Assembly: GCA_902491565.1 (NCBI GenBank) | Contig: CABUIE010000007.1 | Location: 57,774-121,773 of the forward strand | DNA: 64,000 bases | Direction of reading: 5' to 3' | Source of the DNA: an uncultured Collinsella sp. | GTDB taxonomy: Bacteria; Actinomycetota; Coriobacteriia; Coriobacteriales; Coriobacteriaceae | In this document: positions 24,891 through 32,453 of the stretch, piece after piece | Position numbering within the stretch: the first letter of the stretch is position 1 | Layout of the letters: every line of letters starts with the position of its first letter | The notes under the pieces: model-generated | Told to the model about the DNA's origin: nothing | The model's database searches: none | The model's input: the letters and a program-made list of their open reading frames with translations, nothing else | Program-made: the position numbers and the translations under genes

Positions 24891-25715
24891 ATGAAGAATA
24901 CTCAGCTGCTGCTGATCAACGATATGTGCGGCTACGGCAAGGTCGCGCTTTCCGCCATGCTGCCGGTGCTGTCGCACATGGGCTACCGCATCCACAACCT
25001 GCCGACGGCACTTGTGTCCGATACGCTCAACTATCCCAAGTTCTACATCCACGACACCACCGAGTACGTGCGCCAGAGCCTCGCCATCTGGGAGGAGCTC
25101 GGCTTTGAGTTCGACGCCATCTCTACCGGCTTTATCGTGACCGAGGAAGAGACGCGCATCATTTCGGACTTCTGCTACCGTCGCGCGCAAAAGGGTACCA
25201 AGGTGTTCGTCGACCCCATCATGGGCGACAACGGCAAGCTCTACGCCGGCGTGCCCGAGTCCACGATCGGTCTCATGCGCAGCCTGCTCGAGTGCGCCGA
25301 CTATGCGGTGCCAAACTACACCGAGGCGTGCCTGCTCACCGATACGCCCATTGCCGAGCAAATCACGCCCGATGAGGGCCGCACTCTTGTGGATGCCGTG
25401 CGTGCCCTGGGCGCCAAGTCGGTGGTCATTACGAGCGCTGTGGTCGACGGTGCGAATGTCGTCATCGGTTACGACCATGTGGCGGGGGAGTACTTCACGA
25501 TTCCCTTCGACCTGATCCCGGTCTATTTCCCGGGCACGGGCGACACGTTCTCGGCGGTGCTCGTCGGCCGCGTTATGGCAGGTTGGAGTCTGCAGCGCGC
25601 GACGTCCGATGCCATGCGCGTGGTGGCTGAGCTTATCGAGCGCAATGCCGACCAAGAGGATAAGTCGGCTGGCCTTCCCATCGAGGCCTGCCTGGACGTG
25701 ATTGACCATGAGTAA
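24891..25715 (+). CDS. pdxY: Pyridoxamine/pyridoxal kinase-like protein (PfkB/ribokinase superfamily)
   Basis: This 274-residue protein matches the PdxK/PdxY branch of the ribokinase superfamily. The N-terminal NDMCGYGKVA segment, the VDPIMGDNGKLY motif and the C-terminal GTGDTF motif, whose Asp is the catalytic base, are all present. It probably phosphorylates pyridoxal or pyridoxamine to feed PLP salvage. AAGGGGGA precedes the ATG at 24891; the longer frame from 24723 runs through a repeat element and is not credible. Its stop overlaps the start of the next gene (ATGAGTAA). Confidence 0.87.
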   Translation: MKNTQLLLINDMCGYGKVALSAMLPVLSHMGYRIHNLPTALVSDTLNYPKFYIHDTTEYVRQSLAIWEELGFEFDAISTGFIVTEEETRIISDFCYRRAQKGTKVFVDPIMGDNGKLYAGVPESTIGLMRSLLECADYAVPNYTEACLLTDTPIAEQITPDEGRTLVDAVRALGAKSVVITSAVVDGANVVIGYDHVAGEYFTIPFDLIPVYFPGTGDTFSAVLVGRVMAGWSLQRATSDAMRVVAELIERNADQEDKSAGLPIEACLDVIDHE

Positions 25716-26037
25716 TGCTGGCGAGGGCGGCGCCAAGCCTGCGGGCGGGGGCAAGCCGCTCGGCGCGCCGCGTGGCAAGCGTCCGCGTATCCGCGTGAGC
25801 TGCGTGGACCAGCTGGGTGCGTGCCGCTGCCACCATGGTCACAAGCCGGGCGACGTCTTCGACTTTGACCGCGACCGCGGCAAGATGTGTGCCATGGCCT
25901 GCCATGTGGGCTTTCCCTATATCGATATCCTGCGCTATGGCGGAACCGTGCCCGGCAACGAGCCTGGTACGGCAAAGTTCTGCTGTCCCGAGGTCGATAC
26001 GCTGAACGTCTGGCTTGCCGAGATCGTCGACGAGTAG
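25708..26037 (+). CDS. TIGR04076-family small cysteine-rich protein
   Basis: This 109-residue protein has a basic, Gly-rich N-terminus and then a domain with several cysteines (CVDQLGACRCHHGHKPGD, MCAMACHVGFPY, FCCPEVD) and the GG near residue 80 that is typical of TIGR04076 proteins. Their function is not known. It overlaps the pyridoxal-kinase gene by 8 bases, so the two are translationally coupled. The cysteines could bind a metal. Confidence 0.75.
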   Translation: MSNAGEGGAKPAGGGKPLGAPRGKRPRIRVSCVDQLGACRCHHGHKPGDVFDFDRDRGKMCAMACHVGFPYIDILRYGGTVPGNEPGTAKFCCPEVDTLNVWLAEIVDE

Positions 26038-26045
26038 TCGAGCGC

Positions 26046-26078
26046 AATGTGACAAAGGGACAGTTCTTTTGTCACATT
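26046..26078. repeat. CAAAGGG-core hairpin copy
   Basis: Arms AATGTGACAAA and TTTGTCACATT close over the shared core, 9 bases after the stop of the TIGR04076 gene. It probably acts as a terminator, though no long T run follows. Confidence 0.75.
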
Positions 26079-26120
26079 CGCCGGTGGTGCCCCTTCTATT
26101 ATGCTTGTAATCTCAAATCT

Positions 26121-26203
26121 CTGCATTTCATCCGATTTTAGGTTCTAAAAATTTTGCGTTTCATCGATAATCAAGCGTATAAAACTTTGCATTTAATTTG
26201 ATG
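26121..26203 (+). promoter_or_regulatory. Three direct repeats with a 33-base period before the DUF4143 ATPase gene
   Basis: The motif TGCATTTCATCNGAT or a close variant begins at 26122, 26155 and 26188, exactly 33 bases apart, in a markedly AT-rich stretch ending 20 bases before the start codon. Spacing of three helical turns puts the sites on one face of the DNA, as expected for cooperative binding of a regulator. Confidence 0.6.
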
Positions 26204-26221
26204 ACACTGAGGGGAGAGCCT

Positions 26222-27583
26222 ATGCTGCGCAGGAAAATAGCGGTAGAGCTGGAGCGTTGGCTGAAGTCTGCCGAGCAAAAGGCCTTATTCATTACGGGTT
26301 CTCGCCAGATTGGCAAAAGCTATTCGATTCGCGCATTTGGCAAAGCCAACCATGCAACCTACATCGAGCTTAACCTCATGGAAAATCGCCAGGCAAAAGA
26401 TGCTCTTCTCGAGGCGCGGGATGCCGATGATTTCATCAGCAGGGTGACGCTTCTTTCGGGAAAGTCGATTGCACCAGGCAAAACGCTCGTGTTTATCGAT
26501 GAGGTCCAAGAGGCCCCCGACATCATGACGATGGCAAAGTTCCTTGTTGAGGACGGGAGGTGCCGCTGGGCGTTTTCGGGGTCAATGCTCGGGACTCAGT
26601 TCAAGGGCGTCAGGTCCTATCCCGTGGGGTATGTCCACGAGCTTAGGATGTTCCCGCTCGATTTTGAGGAGTTTTGCTGGGCAACCGGGGTGAGCGAGGG
26701 GGCTCGCCAAACGATACGTAACGCGTGTATCAGCGAGAGGCCCATTCCTGATTACATTCATGACGCGATGATGGCAAACTTCAGGACCTATACCGTTGTC
26801 GGCGGAATGCCGGAGGTCGTGCAGCGTTTCCTTGACACGCAGGGCGACCTTGCCTCTGTTCGTCAGCTACAGTCAGAGCTCAACGAACAGTACCGACGGG
26901 ATATTTCCAAGTATGCAAGCGGGCGTGCCCTTCAGGTGCAGAGCATCTACGATCAGCTCCCCATTATGCTTGAGGGCGAACACAAGCGTTTCGTGCTCAA
27001 TTCCATTGACCCCAAGGCGCATTATGAGAAGTACCAGCGAGATTTTGTCTGGCTTGTCGATGCCGGCGTTGCTCTCAAAGCCGATATCGTAACCGAGCCA
27101 AAGTCGCCCCTGCTCAAGACGGCACGGCCATCGCAGTTCAAGCTATACCAATCGGATACGGGCATGTTGATGGCGCGCTACCCCGTTGGAGTCGCCCAAG
27201 CGGCGTATCTTGATAGCAAGGAGCCCAATCTGGGCGGCATTTACGAAAACGTGGTGGCCCAGCAGCTGGCTGCCCAAAATCGCCAGCTTTACTACTATCA
27301 GACAAAAAAGCGCGGTGAAGTGGACTTTGTGGTCGACGGACCGGATGGGACGGCTGTTCCGATCGAGGTTAAATCGGGCTCCTATTACCACGCGCACGCT
27401 GCGCTCGGTCATGTGCTTGATACGGCTGAATATGGCGTAAGGCTCGGGATTGTTTTCTCGAGAGGCAACGTTGAGCGCAACGGAGCGGTTCTCTATTTGC
27501 CGCTATATGCGACCTGGGCCCTTTCGGATGTTTTGGGCGACTCCTGCGCCGAGGGGATAAAGCTGGAGGTCAAGCCGGTCTAG
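26222..27583 (+). CDS. AAA-family ATPase with C-terminal DUF4143 domain
   Basis: This 453-residue protein has Walker A GSRQIGKS at 26-33, Walker B with VFIDEVQEAP, and a C-terminal DUF4143 domain. That domain contains GEVDFVV and PIEVKSG, a pattern resembling a PD-(D/E)XK nuclease-like core. These ATPases are common in gut bacteria and archaea, often as scattered single genes. No function is established. GGGGAGAG precedes the ATG at 26222. Its GC content is lower than that of neighbours, which suggests horizontal gain. Confidence 0.87.
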   Translation: MLRRKIAVELERWLKSAEQKALFITGSRQIGKSYSIRAFGKANHATYIELNLMENRQAKDALLEARDADDFISRVTLLSGKSIAPGKTLVFIDEVQEAPDIMTMAKFLVEDGRCRWAFSGSMLGTQFKGVRSYPVGYVHELRMFPLDFEEFCWATGVSEGARQTIRNACISERPIPDYIHDAMMANFRTYTVVGGMPEVVQRFLDTQGDLASVRQLQSELNEQYRRDISKYASGRALQVQSIYDQLPIMLEGEHKRFVLNSIDPKAHYEKYQRDFVWLVDAGVALKADIVTEPKSPLLKTARPSQFKLYQSDTGMLMARYPVGVAQAAYLDSKEPNLGGIYENVVAQQLAAQNRQLYYYQTKKRGEVDFVVDGPDGTAVPIEVKSGSYYHAHAALGHVLDTAEYGVRLGIVFSRGNVERNGAVLYLPLYATWALSDVLGDSCAEGIKLEVKPV

Positions 27584-27595
27584 GGCCGGTCCCGG

Positions 27596-27626
27596 ATGTG
27601 GCAAAGGGACAGTCCCTTTGTCACAT
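27596..27626. repeat. CAAAGGG-core hairpin copy
   Basis: Arms ATGTGGCAAAGG and CCTTTGTCACAT pair with one G-T. It lies 12 bases after the ATPase stop and just before another long hairpin. Confidence 0.75.
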
Positions 27627-27630
27627 TCAT

Positions 27631-27728
27631 GAGTGTGGATTTTCTCCCACCGAGATAACGAGCGTGGATTTTCTCCCGTTTAGAGCGCACTCGAACGCTC
27701 AAAGTGGGAGAAAATCCACGCTCGTTTT
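27631..27728. repeat. Long hairpin with duplicated left arm
   Basis: Perfect 18-base arms lie at 27660-27677 and 27706-27723. The loop holds another stem with GAGCG and CGCTC arms. A near copy of the left arm occurs at 27631-27648, 29 bases upstream, so two alternative stems can form. It lies between convergent genes and is followed by a T run, so it can act as a terminator. Confidence 0.7.
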
Positions 27729-27769
27729 ATGCCGATGGCGTGGCCCGTGTGCCCGTGCCGCCCGAGCGC

Positions 27770-28216
27770 CTACAGCTGCTCGAGCATAGCGGTGCAACCG
27801 GCGAGTACATCGCGGTAGGTGGCGTCGAAATTGCCGGTGTACCAGGGGTCGGCTACGTCGCCGGGGCGATCGGTCCAATCGAGCAAGCGTGTAACCTTGC
27901 CGTCGGGGTCGTCGCCAAAGATGCGACGCAGGCCACGCGCGTTCTCAGCATCCATGTAGACAATGTGATCCCAGTTGCCATACTCTGCGCGACGCACCTG
28001 GCGCGCACGGTGGGCAACGACAGGAATCCCAACCTCGTGCAGCTTGGCAACGGTACCGTGGTGTGGCGGGTTGCTGATCTCCTCGGTCGAGGTCGCCGCG
28101 GAATCGATGACAAACTCGCCCGCGCGCCCGGCGCGCCGCACCAGCTCGGTAAACACCGACTCAGCCATCGTCGAGCGACAGATGTTTCCATAGCAGATAA
28201 ACAGTACACGTTGCAT
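27770..28216 (-). CDS. Low-molecular-weight protein-tyrosine phosphatase
   Basis: This 148-residue protein has the P-loop CYGNICRS near its N-terminus (nucleophile Cys8, Arg14) and the general-acid Asp in DPWYTGNF toward the C-terminus, the two landmarks of the LMW-PTP family. It removes phosphate from tyrosine in cytoplasmic proteins; in bacteria these enzymes often act on polysaccharide-export kinases or arginine phosphates. AAAGGAG precedes the ATG at 28216. The MFS gene ends 46 bases upstream, so the two may share a transcript. Confidence 0.92.
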   Translation of the reverse strand: MQRVLFICYGNICRSTMAESVFTELVRRAGRAGEFVIDSAATSTEEISNPPHHGTVAKLHEVGIPVVAHRARQVRRAEYGNWDHIVYMDAENARGLRRIFGDDPDGKVTRLLDWTDRPGDVADPWYTGNFDATYRDVLAGCTAMLEQL

Positions 28217-28261
28217 ATGCGGTCTCCTTTCGATCGCCATCATCGAGCTCGAGTATCGCAT

Positions 28262-29503
28262 CTACGCCTGCGCCATCGCCCTCTTGCGTTCCCAGCGAGC
28301 CAACTTAATCGTCACCAGCGTAAGCACCCAGGCCACAAGCGAGAACGCGGCGCCCACTGCGCCTACATATGCAATGCCAACTCCGCTTACCACGGCGCCG
28401 CCCACCGCGGTGCCAAACGAAATGCCGACATTAAACGCCATGGGTTCTACCGAGCTCGCGAGCACCATCGATTTGGGATGGCGGCTGCGAGCCACGTCCA
28501 TAAAGTGCGTGATGCACGACACCGAGAACAGGTACATGAGCATCGCCAGGCTAAAGACAAAGACAAGTGCGAGCGGCATGGCAGCGCCCACGGCAAACAG
28601 CCCAAACAATGCCGCTGCCTGCAGCACAAACGTAACCAGCAGTGCCTTCATGCCAAAGCGCGCGTCAATCCATCCGCCCAGGATGTTCGAAACCAGGCAG
28701 AACACGCCGTAGGCCATGAGCGTGGTGCTGGCTTCGACCGTGCCCATACCCAACACCTGCTCCAGATAAGGCGTCACGTAGCCATAGAAAACGTAGACCG
28801 ACCCCACGCCAAACAAAAAGATGAGCATGCCGGTGACGATGCTCGGTTCGCGTAGCAGACCCGCCTGCTCGCGAAAGGTGGCGGGCTCGTCGGTTTGCCC
28901 AGCGCGCGGCATAAACATCACGAGCGCTCCGCAGATCAGAACGGCAAAGGTCAGCGTGCCGTACATGGCCACGTGCCAGTCGAGCGTGTCGGCCACAAAC
29001 TTGCCGATCGAAGTGACAAAGACCATTGCCACGGAAAACGCGCCGTACACGACCGAGATGGCAAGCGAAGTTTGCTGCGGGGACAGCAGCTCGGGGATGT
29101 ACGTCACGCCCACGGCGAGCAGTGCGCCCGAGACGGATCCCAGGACAATGCGCGAGATAAACAGTACCTGGAAGTTGGGCGCCAACGCCATGACCAGATT
29201 GCCGAGCACAAAGATAATGCTGTAGCACACGAGCAGCTGGTAACGACGGAAGCGCCCCGTGCTGAGCGCAAGCACCGGCGTCGCGATGGCGTAGACCAGC
29301 GCGAACACGCTGATGAGCTGGCCCGCAGTGGCAAGTGATACGCCGAGTTCCGTCGCCAGGTCGCTTTCGATGCCGATGACCACGAACTCGGAGCAGCCGA
29401 GCGAGAATCCCAACAGCACGAGCAGCGCCAGGCAGAGCTTGGTGCGCGCGGGGGAGAGCGCGGCGGCGGTTGGCTTACTTTTAGGCGTGGTTGCGGCGGT
29501 CAA
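28262..29503 (-). CDS. MFS transporter, DHA1 (AraJ/sugar-efflux-like) family
   Basis: This protein of about 413 residues has twelve predicted membrane segments. Its opening (CSEFVVIGIESDLATELGVS) and the following GQLISVFALVYAIATP are typical of AraJ/YdhP-type DHA1 efflux carriers. The frame stays open to 29932, but that region is in low-complexity shadow sequence. I propose the TTG at 29503, eight bases after GGAG; a GTG at 29512 is the alternative. The substrate is unknown; drugs or sugars are usual. Confidence 0.83.
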   Translation of the reverse strand: MTAATTPKSKPTAAALSPARTKLCLALLVLLGFSLGCSEFVVIGIESDLATELGVSLATAGQLISVFALVYAIATPVLALSTGRFRRYQLLVCYSIIFVLGNLVMALAPNFQVLFISRIVLGSVSGALLAVGVTYIPELLSPQQTSLAISVVYGAFSVAMVFVTSIGKFVADTLDWHVAMYGTLTFAVLICGALVMFMPRAGQTDEPATFREQAGLLREPSIVTGMLIFLFGVGSVYVFYGYVTPYLEQVLGMGTVEASTTLMAYGVFCLVSNILGGWIDARFGMKALLVTFVLQAAALFGLFAVGAAMPLALVFVFSLAMLMYLFSVSCITHFMDVARSRHPKSMVLASSVEPMAFNVGISFGTAVGGAVVSGVGIAYVGAVGAAFSLVAWVLTLVTIKLARWERKRAMAQA

Positions 29504-29561
29504 GGTTGTCACTCCAATGTCGCATGAATAAGCGGGATTCAATCCCTGCAACTCTAACAGA

Positions 29562-29592
29562 ATGTGACAAAGGGGCAGTCCCTTTGTCACAT
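29562..29592. repeat. CAAAGGG-core hairpin copy
   Basis: Perfect 12-base arms ATGTGACAAAGG and CCTTTGTCACAT flank GGCAGTC. It lies in the divergent gap between the MFS gene and the LpdD-isomerase fusion gene, so it is not simply a terminator here. Confidence 0.8.
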
Positions 29593-29664
29593 GGAGGGCT
29601 TGCCTGTATAGTCGCAATACAGGCGAAGATGGTCTCAGGTACATCGCGGGCGGCAGGAGATCCC

Positions 29665-30612
29665 ATGGGTATGCACACGACAAAGGTTGCAGTGGGCGAG
29701 GGCAAGTTTGCGCTCGAGGCCCAGCTGACGGTGACGCCGCGAGGCATGGCGGTGTACGCCTGCTCGCCGGAGTTTGCGCACCTGGGCGCCACGGCGCAGG
29801 CCATTCCGCGCCCCGAGCCCGGCCGTACGGCAACGGTGAGCATCCTGGCCGTTCCGTGCCATCGAGACGAGATCCCGGCGCACGATATCGCGGCGGCGCT
29901 GGCCACGCGCTTTGGCGTGCCGGTAGTTGCAAGCACGGGTTTTCATGTTGAACAAGCGAGCGGTGACGACCTGCAGCGCGTGCTCGACACCACCAAGGAG
30001 CTCATCGCCGCGCTCGAGGAAGCCGCAGCCCGCATTCTGCGCGCCGGCTGGGATGAGGGCGGTGCGGGCGCCGAGGTCGTGGCGGTCGATGCTGCGACCG
30101 GCGAGGCGCTTGGCCCCGTCGACCGCATCGAGGCCCATGCTGGTGAGGGCATCCTGCATCAGGCATTTCTGACGCTTTTGGTCGAGGGCCGGGGCGAAGA
30201 CGCGCGCCTGCTGCTCTGTCGCCGCAGTCCGCTCAAGCGCCTGTGGGGCGGGGTGCTGGCCGATAGCTGCGCCGGCCATCCGCTCCCCGGGGAAGACGTC
30301 GCGGCCGCCACGGCGCGCCGCATCAACGAAGAGCTCGGCATTACGCGCGAGCCCGATCAGCTCAAGCACCTCGGACACGTGGTGTACCGCGAGGACCACG
30401 GCGACGGTCGCTGCGAGTGCGAATGGTGCGAGGTCTACCTTGCCCATGTTGAGCCGGGCGAGCTGCATATCAACCAAGAGGAGATCTCGGAAGTGCGTCG
30501 CGTGGCTCCGTCCGAGCTCAAAGGCTACCTGCAGGGTCACCCCGAGCAGCTGGCCCCCTGGCTCCGCGAGGCCCTCGGCGACCCATTCATCCGCACGGCC
30601 CTCGCTATGTAA
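29665..30612 (+). CDS. Fusion of an LpdD-like domain to a type I isopentenyl-diphosphate isomerase-like NUDIX domain
   Basis: Residues 1-125 of this 315-residue protein resemble the LpdD family of gallate decarboxylase loci, thought to help prenyl-FMN enzymes mature (HLGATAQAIPRP, CHRDEIPAHD and GFHVEQASGDD are landmarks). Residues 135-305 match type I IPP isomerase. Metal ligands His158, His165, His205, Glu251 and Glu253 and the Nudix helix (RRINEELGI) are in place. The catalytic Cys expected at 203 is Ala, with Cys at 202. IPP isomerase makes DMAPP, the source of the prenyl group used by UbiX. The start has GGAGA upstream. The ubiD and ubiX genes lie downstream. Confidence 0.8.
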   Translation: MGMHTTKVAVGEGKFALEAQLTVTPRGMAVYACSPEFAHLGATAQAIPRPEPGRTATVSILAVPCHRDEIPAHDIAAALATRFGVPVVASTGFHVEQASGDDLQRVLDTTKELIAALEEAAARILRAGWDEGGAGAEVVAVDAATGEALGPVDRIEAHAGEGILHQAFLTLLVEGRGEDARLLLCRRSPLKRLWGGVLADSCAGHPLPGEDVAAATARRINEELGITREPDQLKHLGHVVYREDHGDGRCECEWCEVYLAHVEPGELHINQEEISEVRRVAPSELKGYLQGHPEQLAPWLREALGDPFIRTALAM

Positions 30613-30616
30613 AAAA

Positions 30617-30704
30617 GACAGTCCCTTTGCCACATCCAAACCGTCACAACATTCGGCGAAAATCTCGAAAACGAGGAAAAGCGTCGAATGTTGTGACGGT
30701 TTTT
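30617..30704 (+). terminator. Decayed CAAAGGG-core half copy followed by a strong hairpin terminator
   Basis: Only the right half of the core family is kept at 30617-30635. Perfect 18-base arms then lie at 30638-30655 and 30685-30702, with a T run. This should end most transcripts from the fusion gene. Confidence 0.75.
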
Positions 30705-30771
30705 GTCTAGGGAATCGCTTCTCATCCAAAAAATCCGCTTGACTGTATTGCCGCAACACAGCGCAACGTAA

Positions 30772-30800
30772 GGGGTGTCCGATAACGGGCGCCCCTTTTT
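30772..30800 (+). terminator. Hairpin plus T run in the leader of the carrier gene
   Basis: GGGGTGTCC at 30772-30780 and GGGCGCCCC at 30787-30795 form a nine-pair stem followed by five T's, 54 bases before the carrier start codon. It may be a leader attenuator or a second terminator for the upstream gene. Confidence 0.55.
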
Positions 30801-30853
30801 AAGCGGCAACATGGCTGCGAATTCGGAGCGCCCCCAACAAGAAAGGTGGGAAG

Positions 30854-32311
30854 ATGGAAGCGGAAAAGAAGGCGTTTAAGATCACCAAGCGCGAAATTGG
30901 CTTTGTGCTGGGTATCGTTGTCTTTTTGCTGGTGAAGTTTCTCCCTTTGGCGGAGCTGAGCTCGACGGTCGAGCTCACGGTCGGCGGTCAGACCTGTCTG
31001 GCACTGACGCTCGCCACGGTGGTGTTCTGGGCATGCGGCGTGGCACAGCCGGGCTTTGTGGGCCTGCTCTACTGCGCACTGCTCGTCCTGTTCAAGGTGT
31101 GCGTGGACGACACGGGCGCCGCGAGCATCTCGGCGACGGTCGCCTCCACGTTTAGCTCGTGGACCAAGGCCACCATGTGGCTCGTCATCGGCGCCTACCT
31201 CATCGCCAGCGCGGTCAAGGAGTCGGGCCTGGGCGAGCGCATCGCCTACGCGTTCATGCTCAAGTTCGTGCGCGACGCCAAGTCGCTCATCATCTCGATC
31301 TTCGCGCTCACCTTTGTGCTGTCGCTGCTGATCCCGCATCCGTTCCCCCGCGCCTTCCTCATCCTCGCCGTCGTCTCGGTCATCGCCGAGTCCGCCGGCT
31401 ACGGTGACGACGACAAGGGCAAGCTCGGCTTCCTCGTGTTTGCCGCTGCCGCCCCGGGTTCCATGTTCTTCCTGACGGGCGACTCCACGCTTAACCCGCT
31501 CGTTGCGCAGTACAGTGCCGAGGCTGGCGGCATGAGCCCGTCCTTCGTCGACTGGTTCCTGTACATGAGCGTGCCTATGCTGGTTGCGCTGCTGTGCACC
31601 CTGTTCCTGGGCCTTTTCCTCTTTAAGCCCAGCAAGGAGCTCGTCTACGATCGCGAGCAGATCGTGGCCAAGCAGGCCGCGCTCGGCAAGCTCTCCGTCA
31701 AGGAGATCCGCACCATCGTGTGGCTTGTCATCGCCATCGCGCTGTGGCTCACCGTCTCGGGCGACTATATCGGCTGGGTCACCCTGGCCATTGGCGTTGC
31801 TCTCGCCATGCCCATCATCGGCGAAGTCCTCACTCCCGCCAGCTGGAACGCTGTCGACATCAAGTCCCTCATGTTCCTGACGGCCGCCATGGCCGTGGGC
31901 TCCGTGGGCGGTGCCACCGGCATGAACGCCTGGATCGCCGACGTCGTGCTCCCCAGCTCCGTGCCTGAGAACATCTTCCTGTTCGCCCTGCTCGTCGCCG
32001 CGCTTTCCATGATCATCCACATGTTCATGGGCTCGGTCATGGCCGTGCTCGGCGTGTGCGTGCCGGCATTTATCAGCTTTGCCGCCGGCTCCAGCGTGAG
32101 CCCACTCGCCGTGGCGCTCATCGTCTTCACGTCCATCAACATCCACTACATCCTGCCGTTCCATAACCTGCCGATCCTTATCGGCGAAGGCAAGGACGCC
32201 GGCGGCTACACCTCCAAAGAGGCTATGCGCATGGGCATCCCCCTCACCGCGGTCGTCTTTGTCGTCGTGCTGGTCGAGGCCGCCTGGTTCCACCTCTTTG
32301 GCCTGATGTAA
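30854..32311 (+). CDS. SLC13/DASS-type anion:sodium symporter, probable aromatic-acid carrier
   Basis: This 485-residue membrane protein has about twelve transmembrane segments. The two halves carry the DASS-like patterns ending in TGDSTLNPL and SSVSPLAVALIVFTSINIHY. Family members move dicarboxylates, citrate or related anions with sodium. Between the LpdD-isomerase gene and ubiD, its substrate is likely the aromatic acid that UbiD decarboxylates. An electrogenic exchange would let the pathway conserve energy, but this is inference. AAAGGTGGGAAG precedes the ATG. Confidence 0.87.
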   Translation: MEAEKKAFKITKREIGFVLGIVVFLLVKFLPLAELSSTVELTVGGQTCLALTLATVVFWACGVAQPGFVGLLYCALLVLFKVCVDDTGAASISATVASTFSSWTKATMWLVIGAYLIASAVKESGLGERIAYAFMLKFVRDAKSLIISIFALTFVLSLLIPHPFPRAFLILAVVSVIAESAGYGDDDKGKLGFLVFAAAAPGSMFFLTGDSTLNPLVAQYSAEAGGMSPSFVDWFLYMSVPMLVALLCTLFLGLFLFKPSKELVYDREQIVAKQAALGKLSVKEIRTIVWLVIAIALWLTVSGDYIGWVTLAIGVALAMPIIGEVLTPASWNAVDIKSLMFLTAAMAVGSVGGATGMNAWIADVVLPSSVPENIFLFALLVAALSMIIHMFMGSVMAVLGVCVPAFISFAAGSSVSPLAVALIVFTSINIHYILPFHNLPILIGEGKDAGGYTSKEAMRMGIPLTAVVFVVVLVEAAWFHLFGLM

Positions 32312-32453
32312 GCGGTCGAGCGCCCCGGCTGTAAGCAGCCAAGCGCTTGAACTTCGAGTGGTCGAGCGCTCCATTTGTGAGCGCCGCGGCCCCATTACGT
32401 TACCCCGTCCGGCGGCACCCCGTCGCCGGACACTCTCCCGAAAGGAGTACGCC

